Shown here: piece after piece, positions 1-12,266 of the stretch
Numbering within the stretch: position 1 is the first letter of the stretch
Layout: every line of letters begins with the position of its first letter
NCBI GenBank assembly: GCA_903813345.2
Contig: CAIIXF020000003.1
Location: 19,236,931 to 19,300,930 of the forward strand
Length of the DNA: 64,000 nucleotides
Origin: Owenia fusiformis
Taxonomy: Eukaryota > Annelida > Polychaeta > Sabellida > Oweniidae
Direction of reading: 5' to 3'
The notes under the pieces: model-generated
Databases searched by the model: none
What the model was told of the DNA's origin: nothing
What the model saw: the letters and a program-made list of their open reading frames with translations, nothing else
Made by a program: the position numbers and the translations under genes

Positions 1-1144
1 ATATGAGGTTTTTATTTTTTACCTCCCTGTACTTATGAAGAACAATTCTTATCTTGGTACCTCAGTTTTGATGCCTTATTCTTATTGGGTGGCTGAATTG
101 GATTGCCATGTTCTGATTGGGTAAGGCTAGATCCAAGAACTATCACTTATATAAAGACTTATATAGACAGGGGTTTCACTAAAATTTCTCAATACAGGCT
201 AAATAAATGAAAAAACAGTCAAAATTAATGGAAATCACATGAACATGGAAAAGTTGAAAAGACCCTAAAAACAACAGGCGATTTTGTAAAAACAACTGGT
301 ACAAATTGCCTGTTGCCTGCTGCCAATAAAACCCCTGGTACAATGAAGCTCTCTTTTATGAAACTATTAAAAAGGGTAGATACTACCAGGATATAGATTT
401 AGATGCAATAAGTATTACAAAGCAATGAAAAGGTCTGAATATATGAATCCGACTGGCATGCAAATCAAATAATGGGCTATAATTATGGAAAATGAATCTC
501 ATGATACTAAACCTCGAAAAGAACTCATTTTTCAAACAATGGATCACTCTCAAATCATCATTCTGGAGGCTAATGCATCAATTAATGATTTATTTTATCC
601 ACTTTTATTACCCAGTAGGCTTAGCCAAGGTTAACAGTCTGATTCTGATTCTTGCCTTTTATCAAAAATACATGAGAGATCACAACTTTTGCTTTTTCAG
701 TTCAAACCCCAAACTTGTCTTTTGTGCTGACTTTTAATCAGTTGTACATTATACAACCAATCTAGAGAAGACATACATGTAGATGGGAATCAAACCAGAT
801 AATTATCTTACTTATCCAAATGCCCTGGAAAATATATGATGTAGATTAAGGTAAGCCAATATAATGATTTGTTACTCTTACATACTTATGCCAAATGCAA
901 TCATTAGGTTCAAAAGTTGTCCCAAAAGATCCACCTTAAGGGCTAGTTTGAAAATATCATTGCTTCTTTATTCTTTATACCTGTCCTTACACTGGTTTAT
1001 AATGCTATAGTAGCTAAAGTGATTGAACTTTCCACAGGACCTTTAAGAGTTACATTTTTTTAACTTTTAGAAAGGAGAGTATTCTTTCTAATATGTGTGC
1101 ATTGACTATTGACTTTATGCATGCTTATTTTGATTACGCCTTCA
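1..1144. other. No gene or clear repeat seen
   Basis: AT-rich non-coding sequence. Only short open frames without codon structure or recognisable motifs. I see no tRNA, tandem array or inverted repeat here. Confidence 0.5.
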
Positions 1145-1422
1145 GGGGCATAGCCAGCTTTCAGTCAGGGGGGGGTGTGATTGCCAATTTTTTCTGTTTT
1201 CAGTCAGGGGGGTGCGATCGTGGCATAAGCAAAATAAAAACAATTTTTTTAAAGATTTGTTTTGGATTTTATGCAATTTTTTTATGCAATTTCTTTCAAA
1301 ATTGTGCTGGTAGCTTCAAATAAAAAGAAGTTCTTTTCTTCATCTATCTAATGGTTTTATTTTTATAGGTTATGAGGGAGGGGTGCGATCTTTCCCAGCG
1401 CATCCCCCCCTGGCTACGCCCA
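1145..1422. mobile_element. Small G/C-flanked MITE-like element
   Basis: The left end reads GGGGCATAGCCAG followed by a G run. The right end is a C run followed by CTGGCTACGCCC, roughly the reverse complement. Related ends lie at 34,820-34,905 and 9,915/11,827. The interior (1,290-1,400) is also similar to the arms of the foldback element at 32,593-33,570 (shared GCTTCAAATAAAAAG and a GGGGTGCGATC end). Non-autonomous; no transposase seen. Confidence 0.55.
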
Positions 1423-2700
1423 TGGCCTAAATTCTACTTTATACACTAGAAAAGACTATAACTAGAAGATTGGCCATTCTCAGTAGCAGTTCAATCTTAC
1501 ATTTTCCCCAGTCACCAACCTTGTCTCATTATAATGTATTATTATGTACATGTATGTGCGGGCAAGTTCCTATTTATAATATTCTATGAAGGAAGTAGAT
1601 CATAGATTCAACTTATGATTTGTATTAAGAAAGAACAAAATCTTCCTGTGCCTTATTTTCAGTATGAAACTTTCAAATGTCACATTTTATACATGTATGG
1701 TAAATTACTAGTCAAAGAGCAACTACGAATCATGTATTTTACTGAAGAATTATCATATTGTATAAAAACTGAGGAGGAAAATGTTTCCCATAAAGTCCTG
1801 TATATCGACGTTTCTTTCTTCTTTTTTCAGACGTTTATATAAAGCAACAGGGGCATATGGGACCACTTTTCATCCTGTAAATAAAAAAGTGAAACATACC
1901 TTGACACTAAATGTTCTGCTCTATGGAGTATGATGCTCCGGTATTTCTTGTATATGTAATTTCAAATTATCCGATAAGTTGAGCCAATGTACTGCGAAAA
2001 ACATGTCCTCATAATGCTTTAATCCACGTGGAGGATTCCTGATTGCTCATGACGACCTGAAAGTGGTATAGTCTAGTATAAGAAATTACATAAGAACATT
2101 TAGATGATGGATCATCGCCTCATATTTTCAATTGTATGAGTGCAACAAAGCATAAATAACTATTATGTATCGTGAAGGTGTACAGTCAGTACAATGGCAT
2201 ATATTAATACAAGAGACTAGATTTCAGTAGAAATAATATTCAAGATTTAGTCAAGTCAAAGTGGTATCATAATTGAACCTACATACAAATTACATCTTGT
2301 GATAAAGTTTTAAAAGTTGTTTCTCAACTTTGAAATTTTCATTTTCTTTGAAAATGGATTTTCCAGTTGTGGTAGATTCTCCATAGAGCCCATAGTATAA
2401 AATCATCAAAACTCAAATATATTTTTTGAAATAATAATTTTTTTTACTGAGCATAATCAAAATTGTATAATTCATTCATCAAAAAAAAAAGGAATGTTTT
2501 CTATAGTGTGCATATTGCATATTATCTGGCCTGAATTAGCCACCTGGTGGTGAAACTAGCAATTATGAGTATAGGTAAAAAGCATATCTATTATACTACT
2601 ATATTTAGCATTTTTCTATTTTTGTTACCACCCAGGGGAAATCAGATCTGATTAATATAAAAGCAAAGGGCTAAAGTGAAATTTGAGGTCATTTATTATA
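1423..2700. other. No gene seen
   Basis: AT-rich non-coding sequence without a codon-like open frame or clear repeat boundary. Confidence 0.45.
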
Positions 2701-3174
2701 CTGTAGATTGGGTTAATTTGGCGCCCGTTTTAATTTGGCGAATTTGGCGAAATTGAAAAATTCGCCAATATAAATCTTCGCCAAAATTTAGAATGAATCC
2801 CCGGGAATTATCTAGGGTATTTGGTCCAGTGTATTTAGGTCACTTCCGGTTAAGTTTTTTTCCAAAAATATGAAAAAAATTTCTCTCAGAACTGGTCAGT
2901 CACTCATTAATACTCAGGGAAAAACGAGAAAGGAAAAGCATCGATCGAGGTGCAAAATGTAAAGGATGATCTCACGAAAATGTACAAACGTGGTGAATAT
3001 CGCCAGTGGTCCTCAAAAAAGGAACATAGCCTAACATGCCCATTTACATGGTAATTTGCAAACAGCGCGTAAGTTTAAATTTTTTTTGCATATCTGCCAA
3101 ATTAAATAGCCGCCAATATGCCAAAAATGGCAAAATCGCCAAATAAAGTAGCGCCAAATTAACCCAATCTACAG
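2701..3174. mobile_element. TA-flanked MITE, 474 bp (Tc1/mariner-like)
   Basis: Terminal inverted repeats begin CTGTAGATTGGGTTAATTTG at the left and end with the exact reverse complement at the right. A TA dinucleotide flanks both ends (2,699-2,700 and 3,175-3,176), as for Tc1/mariner target sites. Inside both arms the words TTGGCGAA and CGCCAA recur. No coding capacity. Confidence 0.8.
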
Positions 3175-3840
3175 TAGTATGATCTGAGGCACATATCATG
3201 TTGACTTTTTGATTGTCTAATTTCCTGTTATATTCCTACCAATAGATCTCATTAAGTGTTACTAGTGCAGTGTGAAATTGGGCATGAATTACTCAGATGC
3301 AAGTAGGTAGTTACCAGTTTCGCCTCGAGGTGGCTGATTTCGGGGGAAATAACATGGCAGGGTATTACAAAGTTCCCTCAAACTTGAATATTGATCAGTT
3401 TTAGTAGTTCACTTTTCATATTGCCCATATGTATCTGATAGTTATACAAATTAAAATATGTACAGTAAAAGAAAATATTATCTGCCCAACATAAGAAAAG
3501 ATATTTCACTTATGTGATTTTACAACATGGGGTCTATGGGGAATCTCCCCAACCTAGAAGTCACATTTTCAAAGAAAGTTAAATTTTCAAAGTTGAAAAC
3601 CCTTAATTTTACATGTACATATGTAGATTCCAAATATGACATCAGTTTGACTGAATTTTTAATGACGTAAATCAAGACTATTTCTACTCGCACCTAGTCT
3701 ATTGCCTTACTTTGCAATACATTGATTTCGAGTCATTGGAAGAAAGCTCGGAATATTTTTGACCCCATAAGTTGTCAGCACTAAAAAAACACCTGTTCAT
3801 GGCCATGACAGCTACTTCTGAGGTCATTAAGATGGTAACT
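3175..3840. other. No gene seen
   Basis: Non-coding. Fragments of this stretch (for example around 3,541-3,600) resemble 22,320-22,380 and 2,340-2,390, so it is probably old dispersed repeat. Confidence 0.4.
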
Positions 3841-4902
3841 GGTCAAGTCGTACCCAAGACAACTCGTACCCAAGTCAAGTCGTACCCAAGACAACTCGTA
3901 CCCAAGTCAAGTCGTACCCAAGACAACTCGTACCCAAGTTTATGTTTTGTTTTCAATCAAGTGTTGGAATGGGAATGGGTATAGATGTACATATTATAAT
4001 TGTTACATACAGTTCAGAATAGTTGGAAGTATGTAGAAGAGTTTTTGGAAGAAATCTATTAAATTTTGTGACATTTTGGGCTTTGAAAAATTAAGTGTCA
4101 ATCTATTTTGACTATTATTTTATATTGGTCACAGATTCAGGATGTTTGTGGGAAGAGACCTATGTTTATTCCACATATTCATAATCATTGTTCAAAATTT
4201 TATAGGTATTTTTGTATGTTTATGAGTGTTTGGAACAAGTGTCAGATCTTCAAGATGGTATTATTAAAAATATAAAGATTTATCAAAACCTGGGCCTAAT
4301 TTCTTATTTAACAGATAATCTATTTAGGATTTCATATTATCAAATTAAAGAATGTTAATTCTAAGAAGTCATCTTTATAAAATTTAGCAATAAAATATTC
4401 TAAATAATATTATATTATTCATACATGATATAATACGCTTTGTATGCATGTGCTCAAATATAATCCAATTAAGTTCAAAATGGAAAAGAAATTAACAGAT
4501 TAAACTTCCCTTATTAACTTTATCTAAATGCACTTAGCTAAAGTAATTGTTTGATTCATTTGTAGAAAAGTTACTGTTGTAATTATATTTATTTATATAT
4601 ATGTATGACAAAAAAGTTGAGAACAAGCCCTTCAAAGTATTTCTTTTATTTAAAAAAGGTGATCCACGTTAAAACAAAATGCTTTGCTTAATCCATTGAG
4701 AAAAATGTCTTCTAAATTCAGAAAAAATATTGAGGCTTATTTGATTCACATAATAACAATAAAACATTATACACACTCAATTTGTTTTCCTAATATGCAC
4801 CCATAATACTGAAAATAAACTTGGGTACGAGTTGTCTTGGGTACGAGTTGTCTTGGGTACCAGTTGTCTTGGGTACGAGTTGTCTTGGGTACGAGTTGAC
4901 TA
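3841..4902. mobile_element. Element bounded by inverted short tandem arrays
   Basis: At 3,841-3,940 the word CGTACCCAAG recurs six times, alternating with ACAACT and TCAAGT. At 4,819-4,902 the reverse complement (CTTGGGTACGAGTTGT) is repeated five times in inverted orientation. The two arrays bound about 0.9 kb of AT-rich non-coding DNA, so the terminal inverted repeats are themselves tandem arrays. Class unknown; no transposase visible. Confidence 0.6.
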
Positions 4903-5934
4903 GGAAGCATTAAGATCATATCAACATCAGAATTATATTTATTTAGAGGCTACTTATTCTTACTGGCCCAGGTGCAGATCTGAAAATGAACAACGGGGCA
5001 GGGCATCCCTACCTAAAACCAAAAATGGGGTCCAAATTTTGAACATTTAAGGCCTATTTTTTAAAATGTTGGCCTGAAATTAAAAAAGGCCCTAAAAAGC
5101 CCATTAATACCTAAAAAGGCCTACTAATTGGTTCCCAAGCCCATCCTAGGGGGAGCAGATCCACCAATGTGGCCTATGGGCCTCAGGGTGTATATTATAT
5201 TCTGCAAAAAATGAATAGTATAACACTTATAAAATATATGTATACTAAAAAATATGACCTGAGTTTTTATTGACATACCTAATCATACAAAGTGGTTTTG
5301 ATAATTTAGGTAGATAGGTGCAGTTTTACATGAGATCAATACAGGATTTGCTAAATGGCTTTGACATCTCATTGAAGTCTCGTTTTTGGTGAGATTTTAG
5401 TTTTTGATCTGATTTTAGGAGATCTCCATTTTTAACCATTAACGACCAACATATTTGATGATATTTGAATTCTCTAGTAATTATCCCAACGAACGAAGTT
5501 CGTTAGTTTTCTATCAAAACAACTTTGATTTGCAGTTATTTACCTTCATTCTTTATTCAAGATTTTTAAGTTTTCTGAAAAAGGTTGGGCTAAATCACAA
5601 TTGACACAATGCTAAAAAAAACTTTACCATAAGATTACAATTTTTATGTTTAATCACAATCCACATGCCAAGAAGATCATATAGTTATATCTGGTGTTGA
5701 AAGACCAAGAATTAAGTGACTCTTGCTGTAAGTCTCCATGTATTCTGGCGCTACCATTTTCTATCAACACACATGCTGCCATCTATTTTCCATCTATATA
5801 GCAAATAGTCTATTCCGTAAACCTCATTTTCAGTCTTAACTTGCTGAAAGGTTGTGATAAAAATGAAATGATTGATAATATTGGTTCTATCAGCCAATCC
5901 TGTTTTTAACAGAGATGTGTTAATAAAAGTCTAA
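4903..5934. other. No gene seen
   Basis: Non-coding AT-rich sequence with no supported feature. Confidence 0.4.
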
Positions 5935-6055
5935 TACAAGGCATTAACATGCAAAATGTCACCACCTGCCATTTGTAACATATCAACTGCCGTCACAAAA
6001 AGTAGGAGACCAAAACGATATTTCACTACTTTTAGTGGTGACATAATTAACACCA
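5935..6055 (-). repeat. Dispersed repeat fragment (family also at 25.8, 36.2, 57.5 and 58.1 kb)
   Basis: Shares AAGGCATTAACATGCAAAAT, CACCACCTGCCATTTGTAAC and a TAGTGGTGACAT end with 25,805-25,935, and with the reverse complement at 36,187-36,262 and 58,010-58,130. This is an interspersed family with at least five members in the window. Confidence 0.65.
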
Positions 6056-7189
6056 TGATCTAGATTATACAAAATTATGACAAGATTGTTTACTTATAAT
6101 ACATAATCATAAAAGACTTACCCGACAAAATGATGGAATGTCAAATCATCTTTGTATCCCATACAGCGGACTACTTTATGCCAAATCACACCTGGAGTGT
6201 AAAAGCAATCATGATTCAAATTTCTCTCTGAAAATGTATTTTGCGAAAAAAAATTTCTCTTAAAATGTGGATGAACTGTCTGAATTTCCGGAATTTCTAT
6301 ACAATCTTGAGTGTTAGCTCCATCTCTGATTAGTTCATTTCATGCAAGTTCATTTCATTCAAGTTCATTTCATTCAAGTTCCGCTCATTTCTATCTTATA
6401 TTAGAATTTAAAACTGATTTTCACATTGAAAAACACCACTGCAATACACATATCAATTTATATTTTTATATGATATCGACATCATGATTCATACATTTAC
6501 GCAGAATGTGTTTGTTTGAACAGCAGATCATAGGTATTATTTGAATTAATAGCGGTAGATTTATAGTTGTCGTTAATGGCGAATCAAAGCAATGAAAATC
6601 ATTTTACTTTATGTTTATGCATATGTGTGTTAGATTATCTTTTGGGATATTGAGGGTTTGTTTTCATAATGGCTGTTAGTTTTTAGACCTTTCCTTTCTT
6701 CCTGTGTTTTGGAATGCTCTTCAGAATTTCTTATTTTGGCACTCGAGCTTTTAACCTAGTCTAGTCTAGTTGTAAACGAAGCTCTCTTTTAAGAAGCCAA
6801 GTCAAAAAATGCAAAGGGTATTGAGCTTACTTATTTGTTATTCAAAACCTAACAATCATGACATTATTCTTATATACATACATGTATATAATATGCTACC
6901 TTGCCAACTGGAGATACCAGTAATTATTTGTTCCAACCTTCTTTCACTGGGTAATCTTATACTAAGCAGGGATTTCATTAGCAGCAGAATCACCTGTTGT
7001 TTTGAATTACATGTAAGTTCATTAAACTGTTTCCATGAAATTATAATTTCCAATAATTTGCCAGTTATTCTCACTTATTTTGCCTGTTGTCATCAGATTC
7101 TATTAAAACCCCTACCATGTGTCTAAAAATAAATAGAGATTCTGCAACCATGATGCCAAAATTATGTATTCACCATTGAATATATCATC
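6056..7189. other. Non-coding with a 15-bp tandem and a foldback fragment
   Basis: At 6,340-6,385 CAAGTTCATTTCATT repeats about three times. At 6,778-6,830 a solo piece resembles the arm of the foldback element at 20,707-21,695 (CGAAGCTCTCTTTTAAGAAG, then AATGCAAAGGGTA). No exon structure seen. Confidence 0.5.
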
Positions 7190-7610
7190 GTATTCCATAC
7201 CTGATGAGGTTTCAGGGACATATCAACCGCGAATATAGTCTATATCCGGGCAAATATTTTTCGTATGTCCCGCTCCAACGGAGCTCCGGGACATATAAAT
7301 CGTATGTCCCGCTCAAAAAAAATTTTGAAAAAAAGATTTAAAAATAAATTCGGGAAAAAATTGAAAATAACAATTTGAAAAAAATTGTGGAAAAAAATTA
7401 TGTAAAAAAATGTTGAAAAAATGTTGAAAATGAAAAAAAATTCTGAAAAAATTACGGAAAAAAATGTGAAAAAAGTTTTTGAAAGAATTGAAAACAAATT
7501 TGGAAAAAAATTTGAAATTTTTTTGAAAATTATAACATATTTTGCAAGTAAACACCAGAGCATATGGGATACATGCTTATTATTTCAAACCTCATCAGGT
7601 ATGGAATACA
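7190..7610. mobile_element. Foldback element with strand-asymmetric A-rich core
   Basis: GTATTCCATACCTGATGAGG at the left (near 7,190) is matched in inverse by CCTCATCAGGTATGGAATAC at the right (near 7,590). The core 7,310-7,530 is almost all A and G on the plus strand with few C residues, which creates long meaningless open frames on both strands. No coding signal. Confidence 0.55.
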
Positions 7611-7628
7611 ATAGTTATGCACAGTCGG

Positions 7629-7738
7629 TTTGGATACAGGAAATATCCCTTGGGATATACAATATATCTTCCCTTGGTCCCTTCGGTCACTCGGGAAGAT
7701 ATATTGTATATCCCTCGGGATATTCCCTGTATCCAAAA
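7629..7738. repeat. Near-perfect hairpin, arms about 42 bp
   Basis: TTTGGATACAGGAAATATCC at the left is repaired by GGATATTCCCTGTATCCAAA at the right, around a short loop (TTGGTCCCTTCGGTCAC). A degenerate relative lies near 58,500-58,590. Likely a small foldback MITE. Confidence 0.7.
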
Positions 7739-7795
7739 CCTCCCAGTGCATAACCCCTATAAATCTGTATAGAGCTGAACAGAATTAGCCCATTG

Positions 7796-8620
7796 GGCCT
7801 AAATAGACAATTACCCTGTATGGTGCTAAACAGATAATTAACCTGAAGGCCTAAACAGACAATTAACTGTATGGTACTTAACAGACTATCAACTGTATGG
7901 TCTAAACAGACAATTAACTTTATGGTCCTGAACAGACAATTAACCTGTATAATCCTAAATAGACAATTAACCTGTATGGTCCTAAACAGACAATTAACAT
8001 GTATGAACCTAGACAATTAACCTGTATGGTCCTAAAGTGACAAGTAACCTGTATATTTCGAAACAGACAATTAACCTATATGGTCCTAAACAGACAATAA
8101 ACCTTAATGGTCCTAAACAGACAGTTAACCTGTATAATTCTAAACAGACAATAAACCTGCATGGTCCTAAACTGACAATTAACCTGTATAGTCCTAAACA
8201 GAAAATTAACCTATATGGTCCAAAACAGACAATTAACATGTATTGTCCTAAACAGACAATTAACCTTTATGGTCCTAAACAGACAATTAACCTTTATGGT
8301 CCTAAACAGATAATTAACCTGTATGGTCCTAAACAGACAATTAACCTATATGGTCCTAAACAGACACTTAACATGTATGGTCCTAAACAGACAATTTACC
8401 TGAATAAACCTGTATGGTCCTAAAAAGACAATTAACCTGTATAATCCTAAACAGACATTTAACCTGTATACTCCTAAACATAATAGGTATCAGGACTTTT
8501 TATTTGAAATATGTTGTATAGTCCTAAACAGACAATTAACCTGTATGGTCCAAAACAGACATTTAACCTGTATGCTCCTAAACATAATAGGTATCAGGAC
8601 CTTTTATTTGAAATATGTTA
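7796..8620. repeat. 27-bp minisatellite (about 25 copies)
   Basis: The consensus unit is about GTCCTAAACAGACAATTAAC followed by CTGTATG. The 27-bp period keeps one reading frame open for 128 codons at 8,037-8,423, giving a NLYGPKQTI peptide repeat. That is a by-product of a period divisible by three: neighbouring units are out of frame and there is no flanking gene. At 8,457-8,620 a larger unit containing AATAGGTATCAGGAC is duplicated. Confidence 0.85.
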
Positions 8621-8987
8621 CATCAGTGGAGGACTGGAGGTGCTTCACTTACAGAAGGAACAATGACATCAAATGGTTCAATAACATCAGTCATCACTCA
8701 CATCAACAACAAAAACAGTTAAGTGACTCACATGGCGGTTGTTTTTAATGGCATATAGTTTTACATATGAAGCTTTAACATCTGACGGGTCGGGACAATA
8801 TTTCAATGTCTGTCAAAAAATGCAATTAAACTAGTTAGATCTTAAGCCCCCAACCCCTCCTCTCCCTCTTCTAATGAAAGTTAAAATGTGGTATAATGCA
8901 TGCGCATTCTGGTATGCCAGAGTCCCTCTTATCTGCCATTTGCGAAGGATAAAGACAAAGGGGGCACGGTTATCGAGATGTGCATGC
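8621..8987. other. No gene seen
   Basis: Short non-coding stretch between two tandem arrays. Confidence 0.4.
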
Positions 8988-9157
8988 GTCGTACAGTGTA
9001 AACGAGTAACAATGCTGATTTGTCGTACAGTGTAAACGAGTAACAATGCTGATTTGTCGTACAGTGTAAACGAGTCACAATGCTGATTTGTCGTACAGTG
9101 TAAACGAGTCACAATGCTGATTTGTCGCATAGTGTAAACGAGTCACAATGCTGATTT
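8988..9157. repeat. 34-bp tandem repeat, 5 copies
   Basis: TCGTACAGTGTAAACGAGT is followed by AACAATGCTGATTTG or CACAATGCTGATTTG. Unit starts fall at 8,991, 9,025, 9,059, 9,093 and 9,127, a strict 34-bp period. Confidence 0.9.
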
Positions 9158-9914
9158 GCATGCATTGTACAACCTCAGCAAACAATATCTGCTAATTCTA
9201 TGAACCAGCATAATATAGCAATAACTATCATTCAGAAAGACTTTCAATTGTTGAATATACCAGTAGAATATAATTAATAAATTGACACAAACAGAAATGA
9301 TTAGTTTCACTGGAAATGTTATGTAAATATAATATTACAGGCATGATTTTAGAATTATATAGAAATCTTGCATGTTATTAATAAGTCAATGTTGAGACAA
9401 TTTAAAATTTAGCCGACATGATCTAATCCACATACTTGATCAGTATGGACATGATGAGCACCATCACCCATGTGACCTTCCATCAAATTAGTAACCCATT
9501 GTTACATACTGCTGGATATTCAAAAATTACATCCCACCCTCTTGAAAATCTTGAAATACCAGTAGGCAGATTTATGAATTTGATATGTGATTTGATAAAA
9601 TAGGCTTTGTTCAATGGGATTTGCTACTTCAAAAAGCTGTTTTTCTACTTGTCACTATGTTTATGTGTTAAGTATTATGTGTTTACTAGAGATGACTTTT
9701 AAATTGGAATTACTTCACATTACGCACAGTATCTAATTGGATGATCTATTCAAAATACACTAATTGCTCATTTAAAATAATTACCTAATGTTCAGTGACA
9801 TCAATAATGCAGGGTTATGAACAATTTTGTATGTCTCAATTGACGTCTCATTTTGATGTCTCACTCTGCGTTAATGACAGTTACATAACTGTGTGTGAAT
9901 GTGTGTATGAACAG
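9158..9914. other. No gene seen
   Basis: AT-rich non-coding sequence. Confidence 0.4.
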
Positions 9915-11827
9915 GCCCGTAGCCAGGGGGGGGGGGGGCTCAGGGGACTCGTGCGAGCCCCCCCAGATATCTCCTTAATGAAGGACCCACGGTCCTGTGC
10001 TCACACAGTTTGGAACCTTCAGAGGAATTTATATCCTGACTTTCGAACAAAAATATTGACTTGGATTTGTAGTCTCGATCTTTGAAAAAGTTAGATAGCA
10101 TAGTTGTGTGACCTAGTTTGATGACCTTTGACCTTGAAAATTTTATACTTATTCAGAGCTCAGTAAGGGCCAGTAAGGTCTTTTGTGATTAAGCTGACCA
10201 AAATTTACATCCAAACATCAATTTGAAAAATCAACTTTTTTGACCTTTCGAAGGTCACTGAAGGTCAAGTAAAGGTCAAATCCTAAAACTAATGTCAGAT
10301 TTGAACTTCTGGCAACTTGTAGATGATTTTCAAAAAAAAAATTGGTCAAATTGAAGCAAGTTGAAAAATAACTTATTTTTACTGTTTTTTGACGTCAAAT
10401 ATCTCAAAAACGGTAAAAATTTGATGCTGACATATATTGAGAAATATGTAGGGAATGCTTAAATCTATTAATGATGTAATTTATTGCAGGAAATGATCAA
10501 GTATAAGGCAAACTTTGAGAAACTTGTCAATCACAAAACCTGCCATTGACTTTATACATGAGAAAGTTTCCTGAAAATGACCTACTTTTTTTCAAATTTT
10601 ATAGAGTAAACACCAAAAACCTTAATTCCAAGAGCTTTGAAATCTTCAGAGGACATAAGTTGCATATAAACCAACTACTAAAAGTTATTTGAAAGTTCTA
10701 CTTCAACAAAGTGTCTAGTTTTTACAGAAAATTTGACTTTTTGACGTCAAAATCCGCAATTTCTCGGAAACCAGGCGAACTTGGGAAATGGCGATGATAG
10801 GTCAAATAGGCATTATGGATATGCATAAAATGAATGTGGATATGACTCAATCTGAATAGCAGTTTTAATTTGTGCGGCCAATGTTGACGGACGGACGGAC
10901 GGACGGACCAACGGACAGTGGGACGGACGGACCAACGGACGCCTGGTCAATCCCATAGGCTCACTGTGAGCCAAAAAGTGTGGACATACCTTTTTTGCTT
11001 TCTTGAAGAATTTGGTGACATTGTGATTGCCACTTTCTTTTTATAAAATTCTAAATTGACTAGAATAGCGAGGCAACTAAATGATTTGGAAATTAATCAT
11101 ATATTTTGATCCTTTAATCGCTCAGAAGGTTCCAAATAAGCCTAAATATTCAATTTTTATATAAATACATAAATTATATATTTTAATCCTCGAATTGCCC
11201 AAAACACACTAAATCAGCCCAGAAATCTTAACTTTTTCAGGGGAGCATGCCCCGGATTTTTCAATAAATCATATATTGTGATCGTAGAATCGCTCAGAAT
11301 GTGTCTAATAAGCCTAAAAATTCGATTTTTCAAAATACATAAATCATATATTTTGATCCGTATAACAATCAGAACGCATCAGAATGCGCTAAAAAAGCCT
11401 AAAAAACTCAAATTTTTGAAATACGTAAATCATATATTTTGATCCTAGAATTGCTCAGAACGCAATTAATCAGCCCAGAACTCCTTAATTTTCCGGGGAG
11501 CATGCCCTCTGGCTACATCACTCACAAGCTATTACTTTACAGGCCATGATGATTTGGCTCGAATTTTGTTCCGTCTAAATCAACTAACTAGTCATTTTAA
11601 CAACATGAGAGAATTACTGGGCATTTTTCAAAATTTGGGCCCTTATTTTCTTCTGTGCAAGCGCGGAAATTTTTGGGTCTCCTCCCTTGTTTCCGTGGCC
11701 ACCCCTGGTGTCTTGTTAATAACTCCCTTGTGGTCACAATGTGAAGTTGGTTAAGCATGAAAACATTTTGTGTGTGGATGGGGGGGGGGGGTTTCGAGCC
11801 CCCCCTAACCAAAACCTGGCTACGGGC
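9915..11827. mobile_element. 1.9-kb non-autonomous element with GCCCGTAGCCAGG ends
   Basis: The left terminus GCCCGTAGCCAGG plus a G run is matched at the right by CCTGGCTACGGGC. The interior 10,100-10,980 contains GACCTTTGACCTTGA-type words also present (inverted) at 57,540-57,930, and a GGAC/GGACGGACC simple repeat at 10,889-10,945. At 11,080-11,490 a unit containing AAATCATATATTTTGATCC recurs about three to four times. No transposase reading frame. It could instead be two solo ends rather than one element. Confidence 0.5.
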
Positions 11828-11884
11828 ATGATGAATGTTACCTCTGGTGGGTTTGAGCGTTAACACCTGTTCCCTCTAATCAGA

Positions 11885-12015
11885 TTGGCTGATGAAACAA
11901 CCTTTTTTGGAGGTTGTCGAGTTGGCTGAGCAGTCTAGAGCACGGAACAAGCCCAGCTAGGTGCTGTCACCAATAACCATGAAGTCATCAATTCAAGATG
12001 CGTGAGCTCCTTGTG
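11885..12015 (+). repeat. Possible tRNA-derived SINE head
   Basis: TTGGCTGAGCAGTCTAGAGC resembles an RNA polymerase III A box and D arm. AATTCAAGATGCG, about 60 bases on, is a weak B box. The anticodon and acceptor stems do not fold. Low confidence. Confidence 0.3.
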
Positions 12016-12266
12016 TTTATTCATTAATGATTTAAACAACTTTACAGGTATTAGAAATACATAATTCTAGGTGCGATATTCTTCACCTCGTGTCTTGTTT
12101 TAATCTATACCCCATAATTTTGGTTCTACCATCCTCTTACTTTAATCCCATCTTTGTAAAAGGCCATAAATACTTTATTTCTAGCAACATATAAAACAAG
12201 AACACAAATGTGTACAAAATGTCCCCACCAATGGGTGATCCCATCAAATGGTTATCCTGAAAATGA

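Noticed and set aside
7240-7563. Phe-rich open frames on the minus strand and the opposing plus-strand frame
   Set aside because: Caused by the A-rich purine tract inside a foldback element.
8037-8423. 128-codon open frame
   Set aside because: Pure translation of the 27-bp minisatellite; no flanking exon, no domain.
9915-11827. Single intact transposon with target duplication
   Set aside because: Ends are inverted, but I could not find a convincing duplication outside them; kept only as a tentative element.
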